Source: Pseudomonadota bacterium
Lineage (GTDB): Bacteria; Pseudomonadota; Gammaproteobacteria; Burkholderiales; JAKAFK01
Direction of reading: 5' to 3'
DNA: 32,955 nucleotides
Assembly: GCA_021817985.1 (NCBI GenBank)
Contig: JAKAFK010000046.1
Coordinates: 1 to 32,955 of the forward strand
Shown: in pieces, positions 7,990 through 14,832 of the stretch
How the letters are laid out: the number at the start of each line of letters is the position of its first letter
Numbering within the stretch: the first letter of the stretch is position 1
Position numbers and translations under genes: made by a program
The notes under the pieces: generated by a model
Told to the model about the DNA's origin: nothing
The model's database searches: none
What the model saw: the letters and a program-made list of their open reading frames with translations, nothing else

Positions 7990-8434
7990 GTTGATTTGGT
8001 AAATCGGCGTGAAGCTCTGGGGACAATGTAGCCGCTGAGGTATCAGAACGTCAAACCGCGAGGGGCGACGGAATCCGCCAGCACCAAGGCAGAGAGGCGC
8101 TAGGGGCGAGTGGGTACGACCAACACACGTGAACTTTCGATAAACGCCGTTACGCGTGACAAGCCAAAGGTGCTGAAAGGCTTGAACCAAAAGGTATGCG
8201 GTCGGGTATGACCTCCCTCAGAAATGGGGTCATCATGGACAAAGCACCGCCGGCGAACTGGAAGGGTCCGCACCGCTCGGAAACTTATGTGGAACAGGGT
8301 AAACCAGTAGTGCCGCCGGATACCCTCCGCGCATGGGTGCGGACATCAAGTTGCTGAACGAAATTCTTCTCAAAGACGCGAACGATCGGCGTATGCGCTT
8401 CAAGAATGGGGCCGACGGGCCATCGTTCACATGA
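7990..8434 (+). mobile_element. Candidate group II intron fragment (5' RNA part, no reverse transcriptase)
   Basis: The segment reads as structured RNA rather than protein. Short helices follow one another: CTGA/TCAG at 8035-8046, AAGCC/GGCTT at 8161-8183, TGACC/GGTCA at 8209-8232, TCCGC/GCGGA at 8326-8343. The text around 8281-8310 (CTTATGTGGAACAGGGTAAA) and 8328-8345 resembles, from memory, the domain I-III region that precedes the reverse transcriptase gene in bacterial group II introns. No reverse transcriptase frame and no credible domain V follow, so it would be a truncated remnant. Ends are approximate. The family call rests on recall and was not tested by alignment. Confidence 0.4.
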
Positions 8435-8647
8435 CACATGCCCCGAGCACAATGGTGCCGAACCGTATGCGTGCGATCGTCAGCCGGTAGACGTCCGGGT
8501 TGTTCGCCATGCTCCGGACGCCTCGGGCTCTTGTGGGCATAAGCCGGTATACGAGACGCCCAGAGGTCCCTCTCCCCCATGTGACTTCGGGTCGCAGATA
8601 ACCTGGCGTATGGCCTCGGCGATCGCGTTCATATCCTTTCTGATTTT

Positions 8648-8986
8648 TCACAGCTGGATCAGCGCCACGATCTTCGCCAGCACCTCACCCAGGATGTCAT
8701 CGCCTACCGCCGCCACCCTCACGGCCCGCCGCACAACCCAATCCAGACTGGCTACTTGGTCCGAGAGCACGGCACCCGTAACCGGGCCTTCGGGCAACAA
8801 CACCTCGAAGGGATAACCCTTCACCTTGTTGGTGATGGGGCACACCACAGCGAGGTTCGTCTTGCCGTTGTACCCCTTGGTGGACAGCACCAGGGCCGGA
8901 CGGCGACCGGACTGTTCGTGGCCCGCTTGTGGGTTGAAGTCGAGCCATACGATGTCGCCGCGCTCCGGCACGAACTTCGCCACCAT
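8648..8986 (-). CDS. mazF: MazF/PemK-type endoribonuclease toxin
   Basis: This 112-residue protein of the MazF/PemK family is the toxin of a type II toxin-antitoxin pair; it cuts mRNA. Family motifs are clear: PERGDIVWLDF near the N-terminus, the catalytic region H-E-Q-S-G-R-R-P-A-L-V-L-S, CPITNKVKGYPFEV, and VLSDQVASLDW. The start MVAKFVPERG was chosen because its ATG overlaps the antitoxin stop by one base (TGATG), a sign of translational coupling. The open frame runs about 12 codons further upstream inside the antitoxin gene. All key regions are present and the length is normal, so the toxin is probably functional. It lies in an island of broken mobile elements. Confidence 0.93.
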   Translation of the reverse strand: MVAKFVPERGDIVWLDFNPQAGHEQSGRRPALVLSTKGYNGKTNLAVVCPITNKVKGYPFEVLLPEGPVTGAVLSDQVASLDWVVRRAVRVAAVGDDILGEVLAKIVALIQL

Positions 8987-9231
8987 CAGGACACCACCTC
9001 GCGTCCCACCGGGTGCCCCCAATCCATGGCCTCGTGGCGGTTCTCTTTGGTGATGCCCGCCAACAGGTCATCCAGCTTATAGACCGGTTTAGCCGACGGT
9101 TCGATCACGATCCGGCCGTCTTCGGTCCTGAGTTCCACAGGGGCGCCCACAGCTAGGCTCAATTGCGCCAGCATTGAGGCAGGAAGCCGCACCACAGCTG
9201 AGTTACCCCACTTCTTGATTTCGGTTCGCAT
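8986..9231 (-). CDS. mazE: MazE/PemI-type antitoxin (AbrB fold)
   Basis: This 81-residue antitoxin is first in the operon. Its N-terminal AbrB/MazE DNA-binding swapped-hairpin motif is typical: MRTEIKKWGNSAVVRLP, then ALG-like segment LSLAVGAPVELRTEDGRIVIEP. The C-terminal tail (KLDDLLAGITKENRHEAMDW) is the part that in this family wraps around and blocks MazF. The start is the ATG before R-T-E-I; upstream codons in the frame lie in the promoter region, so the longer frame is not used. Antitoxin and toxin overlap as TGATG. As in other mazEF loci, the MazE-MazF complex probably represses its own promoter. Confidence 0.92.
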   Translation of the reverse strand: MRTEIKKWGNSAVVRLPASMLAQLSLAVGAPVELRTEDGRIVIEPSAKPVYKLDDLLAGITKENRHEAMDWGHPVGREVVS

Positions 9232-9256
9232 CACAATGCCTCGCTCTAGTCCAAAC

Positions 9257-9293
9257 GTAGCTACATTGTATCCTCGTCTCGCCAATGTTGCAA
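9257..9293 (-). promoter_or_regulatory. mazEF promoter with start-site palindrome
   Basis: On the minus strand there is a -35 TTGCAA (9288-9293), a 17-bp spacer and a -10 TACAAT (9265-9270), a good sigma-70 match. The perfect 8-bp palindrome GTAGCTAC (9257-9264) follows directly, at about the transcription start, where a MazE-MazF complex could bind. The mazE ATG lies about 26 bp downstream of the predicted start site. Confidence 0.7.
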
Positions 9294-9497
9294 CAGATGT
9301 CGCTACCGTATTTCAGTCATCATCGATCGGATCCGATTACGCCTGCGTGGTTTGATGAGTAAAGGTGGGATACGATGCGGAATATAAGGCCGGTCTCCCC
9401 TGTTATGGTGAAAAGTGTGAGAACTTCCCACGATATCAGAAGAGTACTGGCCTTTCCTACATCTGGAATGTCTCGCGGCAAAACAGGGACGGTGCTC

Positions 9498-9767
9498 TCA
9501 GACGACCAAAAAGAACCTGGGAAAATCGGGGGCTTTGAACCTTAGGAAGCGACCGACGTTACACGCAAGGAACTCGTTCACGGCGGCGGACGCTGCGGCC
9601 ATGTTGAGCGAGATCACGGCCGGCCGGTCTACGCTCACGCCTTTAATGTACCCCTCGCGTTTCAAGCGCTCGTATTCCTGTGGGCTGTCGCGCCGCATTA
9701 ACGCCGCCTCGAGATCTCCTTGGTCATAGACGCGCCGACTTTTGAGGCTGGAGCCACCCGGTTGCAC
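9498..9767 (-). pseudogene. ThiF-family gene fragment (C-terminal part)
   Basis: The frame encodes about 89 residues. Its middle (VYDQGDLEAALMRR, then EGYIKGVSVDRPAVISLNMA and A-S-A-A-V-N-E-F-L-A) matches, from memory, the C-terminal end of the adenylating domain in ThiF/HesA/MoeB-like proteins, where P-V-I-S-x-N and A-V-N-E-F-L-A are conserved. The nucleotide-binding and catalytic parts are missing: the frame begins right beside the IS3-type transposase remnant at 9772. The last 20 residues (CNVGRFLRFKAPDFP and on) do not look like the family, so the 3' end also seems replaced. It is most likely a dead fragment cut at both ends. Confidence 0.55.
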
Positions 9768-9771
9768 GGTA

Positions 9772-9907
9772 TGGATTGCTAAGGAACCCCTGGGCTATAT
9801 ACCTCCAGCAGAAGCTGAGGCAAACTACTACCGGCAACTCGCCAGTCAGGCCGCCATCACGGCATGACTTAAACCAACCAGCCTCCACGGATCCTGGGAC
9901 GGTTCAG
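9772..9907 (+). mobile_element. IS3-type transposase 3' end and terminus, remnant
   Basis: In the plus strand the frame from 9772 reads W-I-A-K-E-P-L-G-Y-I-P-P-A-E-A-E-A-N-Y-Y and ends R-Q-L-A-S-Q-A-A-I-T-A with a TGA at 9865-9867. This is the typical C-terminus of the orfB transposase of one IS3-family group (L-G-Y-x-P-P-A-E-A-E-x-x-Y-Y). The bases after the stop (CTTAAACCAACCAGCCTCCA to about 9907) fit the terminal part of such elements, where L-K-P-x-S-L can be read. The DDE catalytic part and left end are missing. Its left limit abuts the ThiF fragment. Confidence 0.65.
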
Positions 9908-10051
9908 TGCAGGTGAAGTCAGTGTGGCGGATCGTGGCCGAGTTTTCATGTATCCTACGTGCAGCCTCACCTCCTGCCGAAAAGTGGCTGCTTGGGCGCT
10001 CCCGGACTCTGGCGCCTTCCCTTTCGAAATACACCATAGTATGGCTGCCAT

Positions 10052-11296
10052 ATGACACATACGCCGCCGCGCGATATTCTGGACGCGCCCGATGTTGCCC
10101 GCGAGATCGTCTCAATCTACGATCTTTTACTCAACCGCAATCCTGACGCTGCCGAGTTCCATGAAGGAATGCTGAGTCTGCTTTCTGGAATCCAGCGTGA
10201 CGAATTTTTCCGCCAACTCGCCGGAACTGACGAAGCAAGCGAGCGCTTCCTGAACAACCCAAACTTTGGATTGTTGATCAATCGACTCCTCGACTCCACA
10301 GGCCAACGAACGGGCATTCAGAGGAAGCCGCACATTGCGTGGAAGGCTGAGCATAGGCCGTTGTGCAGCGATGACCCGGTCAGCATCATGCAGATCGAGT
10401 TAACGAATGAGTGCCCGTTTCGATGTGTCATGTGCCCTCGTACGAAGCACATGACGCGTGCCACGGGGCGTATGGATTTCCATCTTTTTCGCAAAATCAT
10501 TGACGAACTTGCCACCATTCGCCCGGACTACGCCCGCACGCAACCCCCGATCTGGCTTCACCATTTTGGCGAAAGCCTGATCCATCCCCAGTTTGGCGAA
10601 TTCATTCGCTATGCCAAGTCGCACGGCATTCCGACGGCAATGTCGATCAACCCGCTGATGCTTAACGAACGTATTTCAGCGGAGTTGCTGGACGCCGAAC
10701 CGCAGGCACTCTACCTGTCCCTCGACGGACATGACGACGCCAGCTTTGAGCGGATTCGTGGCATACCAAGGGCCTACGAGAAGTCCCGTCAGAGGTTGCT
10801 GCGATTCCTTGAACACAAGGTAGACCTCGGCGTAAAAACTCATATGACATTGTCGGTTATTGATTTCGTCCTTAATGGCGACGAAGGCAGCAGTCAACGG
10901 GTCAAATTGGAGAATTATTGGCGAGCCGTCCCTGGCGTGGACGAATTCCTATGGAAAGCCTACGGGACATTTTCGGGCGAAATAGCGCGCATCAACGAGC
11001 TTGCCTGCCCATCAGAAGCGGTGCAAATAGCCCGCCGCTACAAGGATGTATTCCGGGTCACCTGCGATTTTCCTTGGCGGCGAATGGTTGTCACCTGGAC
11101 TGGGTCAGTTGTTCCCTGCTGCCACGATTACGACGTAAAGATGCCGCTCGGTGACTTGCGTACTCAGAGCCTCGAGGAAATCTGGAACGGAGAAAAAATG
11201 CTGGCGTTGCGCCAAGAACTTATCTCCGGTGAGATTGCCAACCCTGTCTGCCGCGACTGTGAACATCGCTACAAAAACAATCCGCGTGACGAATAA
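10052..11296 (+). CDS. Radical SAM/SPASM protein with DUF4214-like N-terminal domain
   Basis: This 414-residue protein has three parts. Residues about 13-75 resemble DUF4214 (EIVSIYDLLLNRNPDAAEF ... EFFRQL ... FLNNPNF), a helical repeat found in surface and glycan-linked proteins. Residues about 112-310 form a radical SAM core with the CxxxCxxC cluster motif C121-C125-C128 (TNECPFRCVMCPR). The C-terminus is a SPASM-like auxiliary iron-sulfur domain with C338, C356, C357, C400 and C403 (VVPCCHDYDVKMPLGDL; VCRDCEHR). Radical SAM/SPASM enzymes modify peptides, cofactors or sugars; no precursor peptide or glycan gene is adjacent, so the substrate is unknown. The gene is visibly less GC-rich than its neighbours and stands between two IS3-type remnants, which suggests transfer. 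The start lacks a strong ribosome-binding site. Confidence 0.85.
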   Translation: MTHTPPRDILDAPDVAREIVSIYDLLLNRNPDAAEFHEGMLSLLSGIQRDEFFRQLAGTDEASERFLNNPNFGLLINRLLDSTGQRTGIQRKPHIAWKAEHRPLCSDDPVSIMQIELTNECPFRCVMCPRTKHMTRATGRMDFHLFRKIIDELATIRPDYARTQPPIWLHHFGESLIHPQFGEFIRYAKSHGIPTAMSINPLMLNERISAELLDAEPQALYLSLDGHDDASFERIRGIPRAYEKSRQRLLRFLEHKVDLGVKTHMTLSVIDFVLNGDEGSSQRVKLENYWRAVPGVDEFLWKAYGTFSGEIARINELACPSEAVQIARRYKDVFRVTCDFPWRRMVVTWTGSVVPCCHDYDVKMPLGDLRTQSLEEIWNGEKMLALRQELISGEIANPVCRDCEHRYKNNPRDE

Positions 11297-11371
11297 GGAA
11301 GCAGATCCACGCTCAGATTATGCTGCTTGACCCGCACGGGCCTCAAGGCAATTTCTCCGGTTGGACCCCGA

Positions 11372-11417
11372 TGGCCACTTCAAATTCCCCCACCTGTGGC
11401 CGGGTCAAATTCCCCCA
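11372..11417. repeat. Two near-identical 21-bp direct repeats, IS-end-like
   Basis: TGGCC-ACT-TCAAATTCCCCCA (11372-11392) is followed after four bases by TGGCC-GGG-TCAAATTCCCCCA (11397-11417). Closely spaced repeated sites of this kind occur at the ends of some insertion sequences as transposase-binding sites; repeats with this TGGCC/TCAAATTCCCC flavour are seen, from memory, at termini of IS21-type elements. It adjoins the transposase remnant that follows. Confidence 0.5.
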
Positions 11418-11558
11418 GGTTTCACAGTTGAACAACCTTGCTGCACGAACTCGTTCGGGGGCAGGTCAGGCGAGACTGCTGTGCGGCCGTACCTCGTTGT
11501 AATGCCGCCGCCATTGCTCGATGACGAACCAGCGTGTCCGTTCGGTGATCCGAGAAAG
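11405..11558 (-). mobile_element. IS3-type transposase C-terminal remnant, frameshifted
   Basis: Read on the minus strand from 11558, the frame gives L-S-R-I-T-E-R-T-R-W-F-V-I-E-Q, then WRRHYNEVRPHSSLA and a stop at 11466-11468. In another frame the sequence continues L-P-P-N-E-F-V-Q-Q. The joined text N-E-V-R-P-H-S-S-L-A-(Y)-L-P-P-N-E-F is the classic C-terminus of IS3-family integrase cores. One extra base near 11465 explains the break. The catalytic D-D-E part is absent. Its orientation is opposite to the other remnant at 9772-9907. Confidence 0.7.
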
Positions 11559-11583
11559 TTCACCCAGAAATAATCACGTAGGT

Positions 11584-11608
11584 TACAATCAGCATCGCAA
11601 TTAATTGC
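11584..11608 (+). promoter_or_regulatory. Promoter and palindromic operator of the marR-emrAB operon
   Basis: A -10-like TACAAT (11584-11589) is followed by a perfect 12-bp palindrome GCAATTAATTGC (11597-11608), 16 bp before the marR ATG. A -35 is poor (TTCACC at 19 bp spacing). MarR/EmrR proteins bind palindromes at their own promoters, often with TTGC/GCAA ends, so this is a good candidate for autorepression of the whole operon. Confidence 0.55.
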
Positions 11609-11624
11609 CGTCCGGGAGTGGCGC

Positions 11625-12116
11625 ATGGAGCAGGGATTTCAAGTCTTCGAACGGGGCATCGACCGGGTGGCCGAGGCGCTTCCCGAGCTTCCGAGGCAAC
11701 AGGTGATCCTTACAAGGCTCTATTTCTTCCTTTTCCGCAGGCTCAACGACGGCCTCAACCGCATGCTCTCCGACCATGGCCTCAATACCACCACGATGCT
11801 GGCGCTGACGATGATTTATGCCCGGCCGGACCACAAGATCATTCCGTCCGACTTGAGCCTCGCGCTCACCTCATCGCGCACAAACGTCACCCGGCTTGCC
11901 GACGAGCTGGTCGCCAATGGCTGGGTGGAGCGGCAGGCGTGTCACGAGGATCGGCGCAAGATCTTTCTCTGCCTGACTTCACTCGGATGCTCGCGCGTCG
12001 AGAAAGTCCTCCCGCGCCAGTGGGAGCACGTCAAACAGGTCTGGAGTTGCCTGAGCCCGGAGGAAGCCACCCTCTTCGAGTCCTTGCTTAGAAAGCTCCT
12101 GGGTCATCTGGAATAG
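11625..12116 (+). CDS. MarR/EmrR family transcriptional repressor
   Basis: This 163-residue winged-helix regulator heads the efflux operon. The MarR fold is visible: helices FFLFRRLNDGLNRMLSDHGL, the DNA-recognition region S-D-L-S-L-A-L-T-S-S-R-T-N-V-T-R-L-A-D-E-L, and the wing with the conserved D-R-R-K (CHEDRRKIFLCLT). Family members such as EmrR/MprA repress their linked pump and are released by phenolic or lipophilic drugs. The downstream gene starts 13 bp after the stop, so regulator and pump are co-transcribed. The palindrome at 11597-11608 is the likely operator. Codon use returns to the GC-rich host pattern here, which marks the right edge of the accessory island. Confidence 0.9.
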   Translation: MEQGFQVFERGIDRVAEALPELPRQQVILTRLYFFLFRRLNDGLNRMLSDHGLNTTTMLALTMIYARPDHKIIPSDLSLALTSSRTNVTRLADELVANGWVERQACHEDRRKIFLCLTSLGCSRVEKVLPRQWEHVKQVWSCLSPEEATLFESLLRKLLGHLE

Positions 12117-12129
12117 CCTAGAGTCCCTC

Positions 12130-13629
12130 ATGATGCCTTCCGTCCGCCCGACCCGCACTCCCCTTCGCGCTGCGCTCGCCGCAGGCCTGGCGCTGTTGGG
12201 CAGCGGCTGCGCGACGTTGCCGCACGACGGTGCCCGTAGCCGATTGTCCCAGCCCTACTCCGTCCGGCGGGAGGTTCAGGCGCTGAGCGCCGCCGGCCTC
12301 TCGCGCCGCGATGCGTGGCCGGCGCCCCGCTGGTGGCGCGCGTTCCGCGACCCCCAGCTCGATCGCATCGTGGCCGAGGGCTTGGCGGGCAACCCGACGC
12401 TCAAGGTGGCGGCCGCCCGCCTGCGGCTGGCGGAATCCCAGGCGGCGCTCGCGCGCGCCGCCACTTTGCCCTCACTCGACGCCCAAGGGGAGATCGACCG
12501 TCAGCGCCTGAGCGACAATGGCCTCATCCCGCCCCCGTTCGCGGGGGCTGCGCTGACCACCGGCCAGCTGGCGCTCAACGCCAGCTACGATCTGGACTGG
12601 TGGGGCAAGAACCGCGCGGCGCTGCGGGCCGCCTTGAGCGAGGCCCGGGCGGCCCGGGCGGAGAGCGCCGCAGCGCGCCTGCTGCTCAGCACGGCAGTGG
12701 TCGGCGCCTATGTCTCCTTGCAGGCGGACGGCGAGCGCCTGGACGTGGCCAAGCACGCCGCCGCCGACCGAAAGGCCTTGGCCCTGCTCGTGGACGCCCG
12801 CGTCGACCACGGGCTCGAGGACGTCTCGGCTTTCGATGAGGCGGCTGCGGCGCGCGAGCGGGCGCACGCGCAGGTGATCGCCGCGCAAGCGGCCGTCGCG
12901 CTGGATCGGCAGCGGTTGGGCGTCCTGATCGGCAAGGGCCCCGATGCAGGGGCCGGCATCGCCATGCCCCGCCTGTCGCTTCCGGCCGCCCTGACGGTGC
13001 CCGAGCGGCTGCCTTTGGAGCTGCTGGCACGGCGTCCGGACTTGGCTGCCCAGCGCGCGCGTGTCGAGGCGGCTGCGCAACGCATCCACGTGGCGCGGGC
13101 AGGATTCTACCCGGACATCAACCTGGCTGCGATGGTGGGACAGCAAAGCTTCACCCTGGGCCAGCTGCTCGCGCCGAGCAGCCGCATGGGCTCGATCGGG
13201 ATTGCGGTCGACTTGCCGATTTTTGACGGCGGGCGCCTGAGGGCGGTCCTGCACGCGCGCAACGCCGAGTACGACGCCGCGGTCGAGACCTATAACGAAC
13301 TGCTGCTCACGGCGGCGGGCGAGGTCGCCCATGCGCTGACGCGACTCCAGGCCGTGGCCCGCGAAGGCCGGGCGCAGCGGGCTGCCGAAGCGAAGGCAAA
13401 GCAGGCCTATGGGCTGGCGAGGGTGCGCTATACCCATGGGCTCAGCAGCTATCTCGATGTGCTGCAAGCGGAACAAGAGCTTCTTGCGGCACACGAGGCC
13501 GTCGTCGCCGTCCGGGAGGCAGAACTCCATGCGCGCGTCGAGCTCGTGCAGGCGCTCGGCGGCGGTTTTGTGGCTTCCGGCCGCCGGCCGGCCACCGGTC
13601 CAACAAGGGGATCCCATGCCAGACAATGA
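12130..13629 (+). CDS. NodT-family outer-membrane efflux lipoprotein (TolC-like)
   Basis: This 499-residue outer-membrane channel belongs to the OprM/NodT branch of the TolC family. The N-terminus has a lipoprotein signal ending in a lipobox with Cys27 (LALLGSGCATL). Two repeated efflux domains follow: the first with WWRAFRDPQLDRIVAEGLAG and N-P-T-L-K-V-A-A-A-R-L-R, the second with ARRPDLAAQRARVEAAAQRI. The typical G-x-x-x-x-P and DLDWWGKNRAALRAAL motifs are present. With the following EmrA and EmrB it makes a full MFS-type tripartite pump. The end overlaps emrA by 14 bp. A second ATG follows directly after the first; either may be used. Confidence 0.93.
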   Translation: MMPSVRPTRTPLRAALAAGLALLGSGCATLPHDGARSRLSQPYSVRREVQALSAAGLSRRDAWPAPRWWRAFRDPQLDRIVAEGLAGNPTLKVAAARLRLAESQAALARAATLPSLDAQGEIDRQRLSDNGLIPPPFAGAALTTGQLALNASYDLDWWGKNRAALRAALSEARAARAESAAARLLLSTAVVGAYVSLQADGERLDVAKHAAADRKALALLVDARVDHGLEDVSAFDEAAAARERAHAQVIAAQAAVALDRQRLGVLIGKGPDAGAGIAMPRLSLPAALTVPERLPLELLARRPDLAAQRARVEAAAQRIHVARAGFYPDINLAAMVGQQSFTLGQLLAPSSRMGSIGIAVDLPIFDGGRLRAVLHARNAEYDAAVETYNELLLTAAGEVAHALTRLQAVAREGRAQRAAEAKAKQAYGLARVRYTHGLSSYLDVLQAEQELLAAHEAVVAVREAELHARVELVQALGGGFVASGRRPATGPTRGSHARQ

Positions 13630-14815
13630 ATCGGAGGCAACCCGAATGCCCGGTACCTCCAAGCGCCCGGCGCCGCCCAATGCCCGGCGCCGGCGACTGC
13701 TGGTCGGCCTGACGCTGGCGATCGTTGTCGCCGCCGCCGGCGCTTTTGCCTACTGGTGGCTCGTGGCGCGCTATCGCGTGACCACCGATGACGCCTATGT
13801 CGGCGGGAACATTGTGCCGGTGGCGCCACAGACCGAAGGAACGGTGGTGTCCATTGCGGCCGACAATACCGATCACGTGAGCCAAGGACAACTGCTGGTG
13901 AGGCTGGATGCCGCCGACCGCAGGCTTGCCCTCAAGGTGGCCGAATCGCGGCTTGCGCGTGCCGTGCGCCAGGGGCGGCAGCTCTATTCGACGGTGCGCG
14001 AGCTCAAAGCGGAACTCGCGGTGCGCGCGAACGACGTCCGGCGCGCACGGGAGGACTGGGTGCGCCGACAGGCGCTCATCGGGCTGAAGGCCGTCTCCCG
14101 GGAGGATCTCGAGCATGCGCGACGGGCCTACGAGGCCGCCGTGTCGGCGCAAGGCGCGGCGCGCGCGCGCCTGCGGGTCGCGACGGCCATGACCGAGGGC
14201 ATCCCGCTGCTGCGCCAGCCGGCCATCCTCGCGGCCGAAGACCGCCTGCGCCAAGCCTATCTGGACTTGCGCCGCACGCGGATCGAAGCCCCGGTGACAG
14301 GGTATGTGGCCGAGCGCACCGTCCAGGTCGGCGGGCGGGTGCACGAAGGACAGCCGCTCATGGCGATCATTCCGCTCAATCACCTGTGGGTCGACGCCAA
14401 CCTCAAGGAAAACCAGCTCGACCGCGTGCGCATCGGGCAGCCGGTGGTGCTCACGTCCGACGTCTACGGCAGTTCGGTGCGTTTCCACGGACGCGTGGAG
14501 GGCCTGGGGGCGGGCACCGGCAGCGTGTTTTCCGTGCTGCCCCCGCAGAACGCGAGCGGGAACTGGATCAAGATCGTGCAGCGGGTGCCGGTGCGCATCG
14601 CCCTCGACCCCGCCGCGCTCAAGCGCCATCCGTTGCGGGTCGGCCTGTCGATGGACGTGAGCATCGACACCCACAACCTCGCCCTGCCGATGCTCGCCGG
14701 GCCAAGCGCGCCGCGCACGCGCTACCAGACCCCGATCTATCACGCCGCCGATGCCCCCGCCGAGCGCATCATCGCGGCGATCGTGCACGCCAGCCTGGGA
14801 TCGGCGGCCCGTTAG
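13616..14815 (+). CDS. emrA: EmrA-type membrane fusion (HlyD family) protein
   Basis: This 399-residue periplasmic adaptor links the inner-membrane transporter to the outer-membrane channel. A single N-terminal transmembrane helix (about 24-46, LLVGLTLAIVVAAAGAFAYWW) anchors it. The barrel-sandwich/lipoyl half-motifs are seen in TTDDAYVGGNIVPVAPQTEG and RIEAPVTGYVAERTVQVG. Between them lies a long alpha-helical hairpin, and DANLKENQLDRVRIGQPVV is typical of EmrA. The start MPDNESEATR is preceded by AAGGGG and overlaps the NodT gene by 14 bp. The frame is open well upstream inside NodT, but that is shadow sequence. The 17-bp gap to emrB supports one operon. Confidence 0.93.
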   Translation: MPDNESEATRMPGTSKRPAPPNARRRRLLVGLTLAIVVAAAGAFAYWWLVARYRVTTDDAYVGGNIVPVAPQTEGTVVSIAADNTDHVSQGQLLVRLDAADRRLALKVAESRLARAVRQGRQLYSTVRELKAELAVRANDVRRAREDWVRRQALIGLKAVSREDLEHARRAYEAAVSAQGAARARLRVATAMTEGIPLLRQPAILAAEDRLRQAYLDLRRTRIEAPVTGYVAERTVQVGGRVHEGQPLMAIIPLNHLWVDANLKENQLDRVRIGQPVVLTSDVYGSSVRFHGRVEGLGAGTGSVFSVLPPQNASGNWIKIVQRVPVRIALDPAALKRHPLRVGLSMDVSIDTHNLALPMLAGPSAPRTRYQTPIYHAADAPAERIIAAIVHASLGSAAR

Positions 14816-14832
14816 CGCAAGGAGGCGCGGAT

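Noticed and set aside
8333-8434. 33-codon plus-strand frame beginning M-G-A-D-I-K-L-L-N-E
   Set aside because: Lies inside the structured RNA-like segment, has no ribosome-binding site and no family; better explained as part of the intron-like RNA.
8455-8490. Sequence resembling the first half of group II intron domain V (GAACCGTATGCG)
   Set aside because: The second half does not pair with it as domain V must, so I do not claim an intron 3' end here.
8470-8630. Short minus-strand frames after mazF, one with a GAAAGGAT site before an ATG
   Set aside because: About 50 codons, no family likeness and an abrupt end; may be decay but cannot be supported as a gene.
9405-9545. 46-codon plus-strand frame M-V-K-S-V-R-T-S-H-D
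   Set aside because: No ribosome-binding site, no similarity that I recognise, and it overlaps the ThiF fragment on the other strand.
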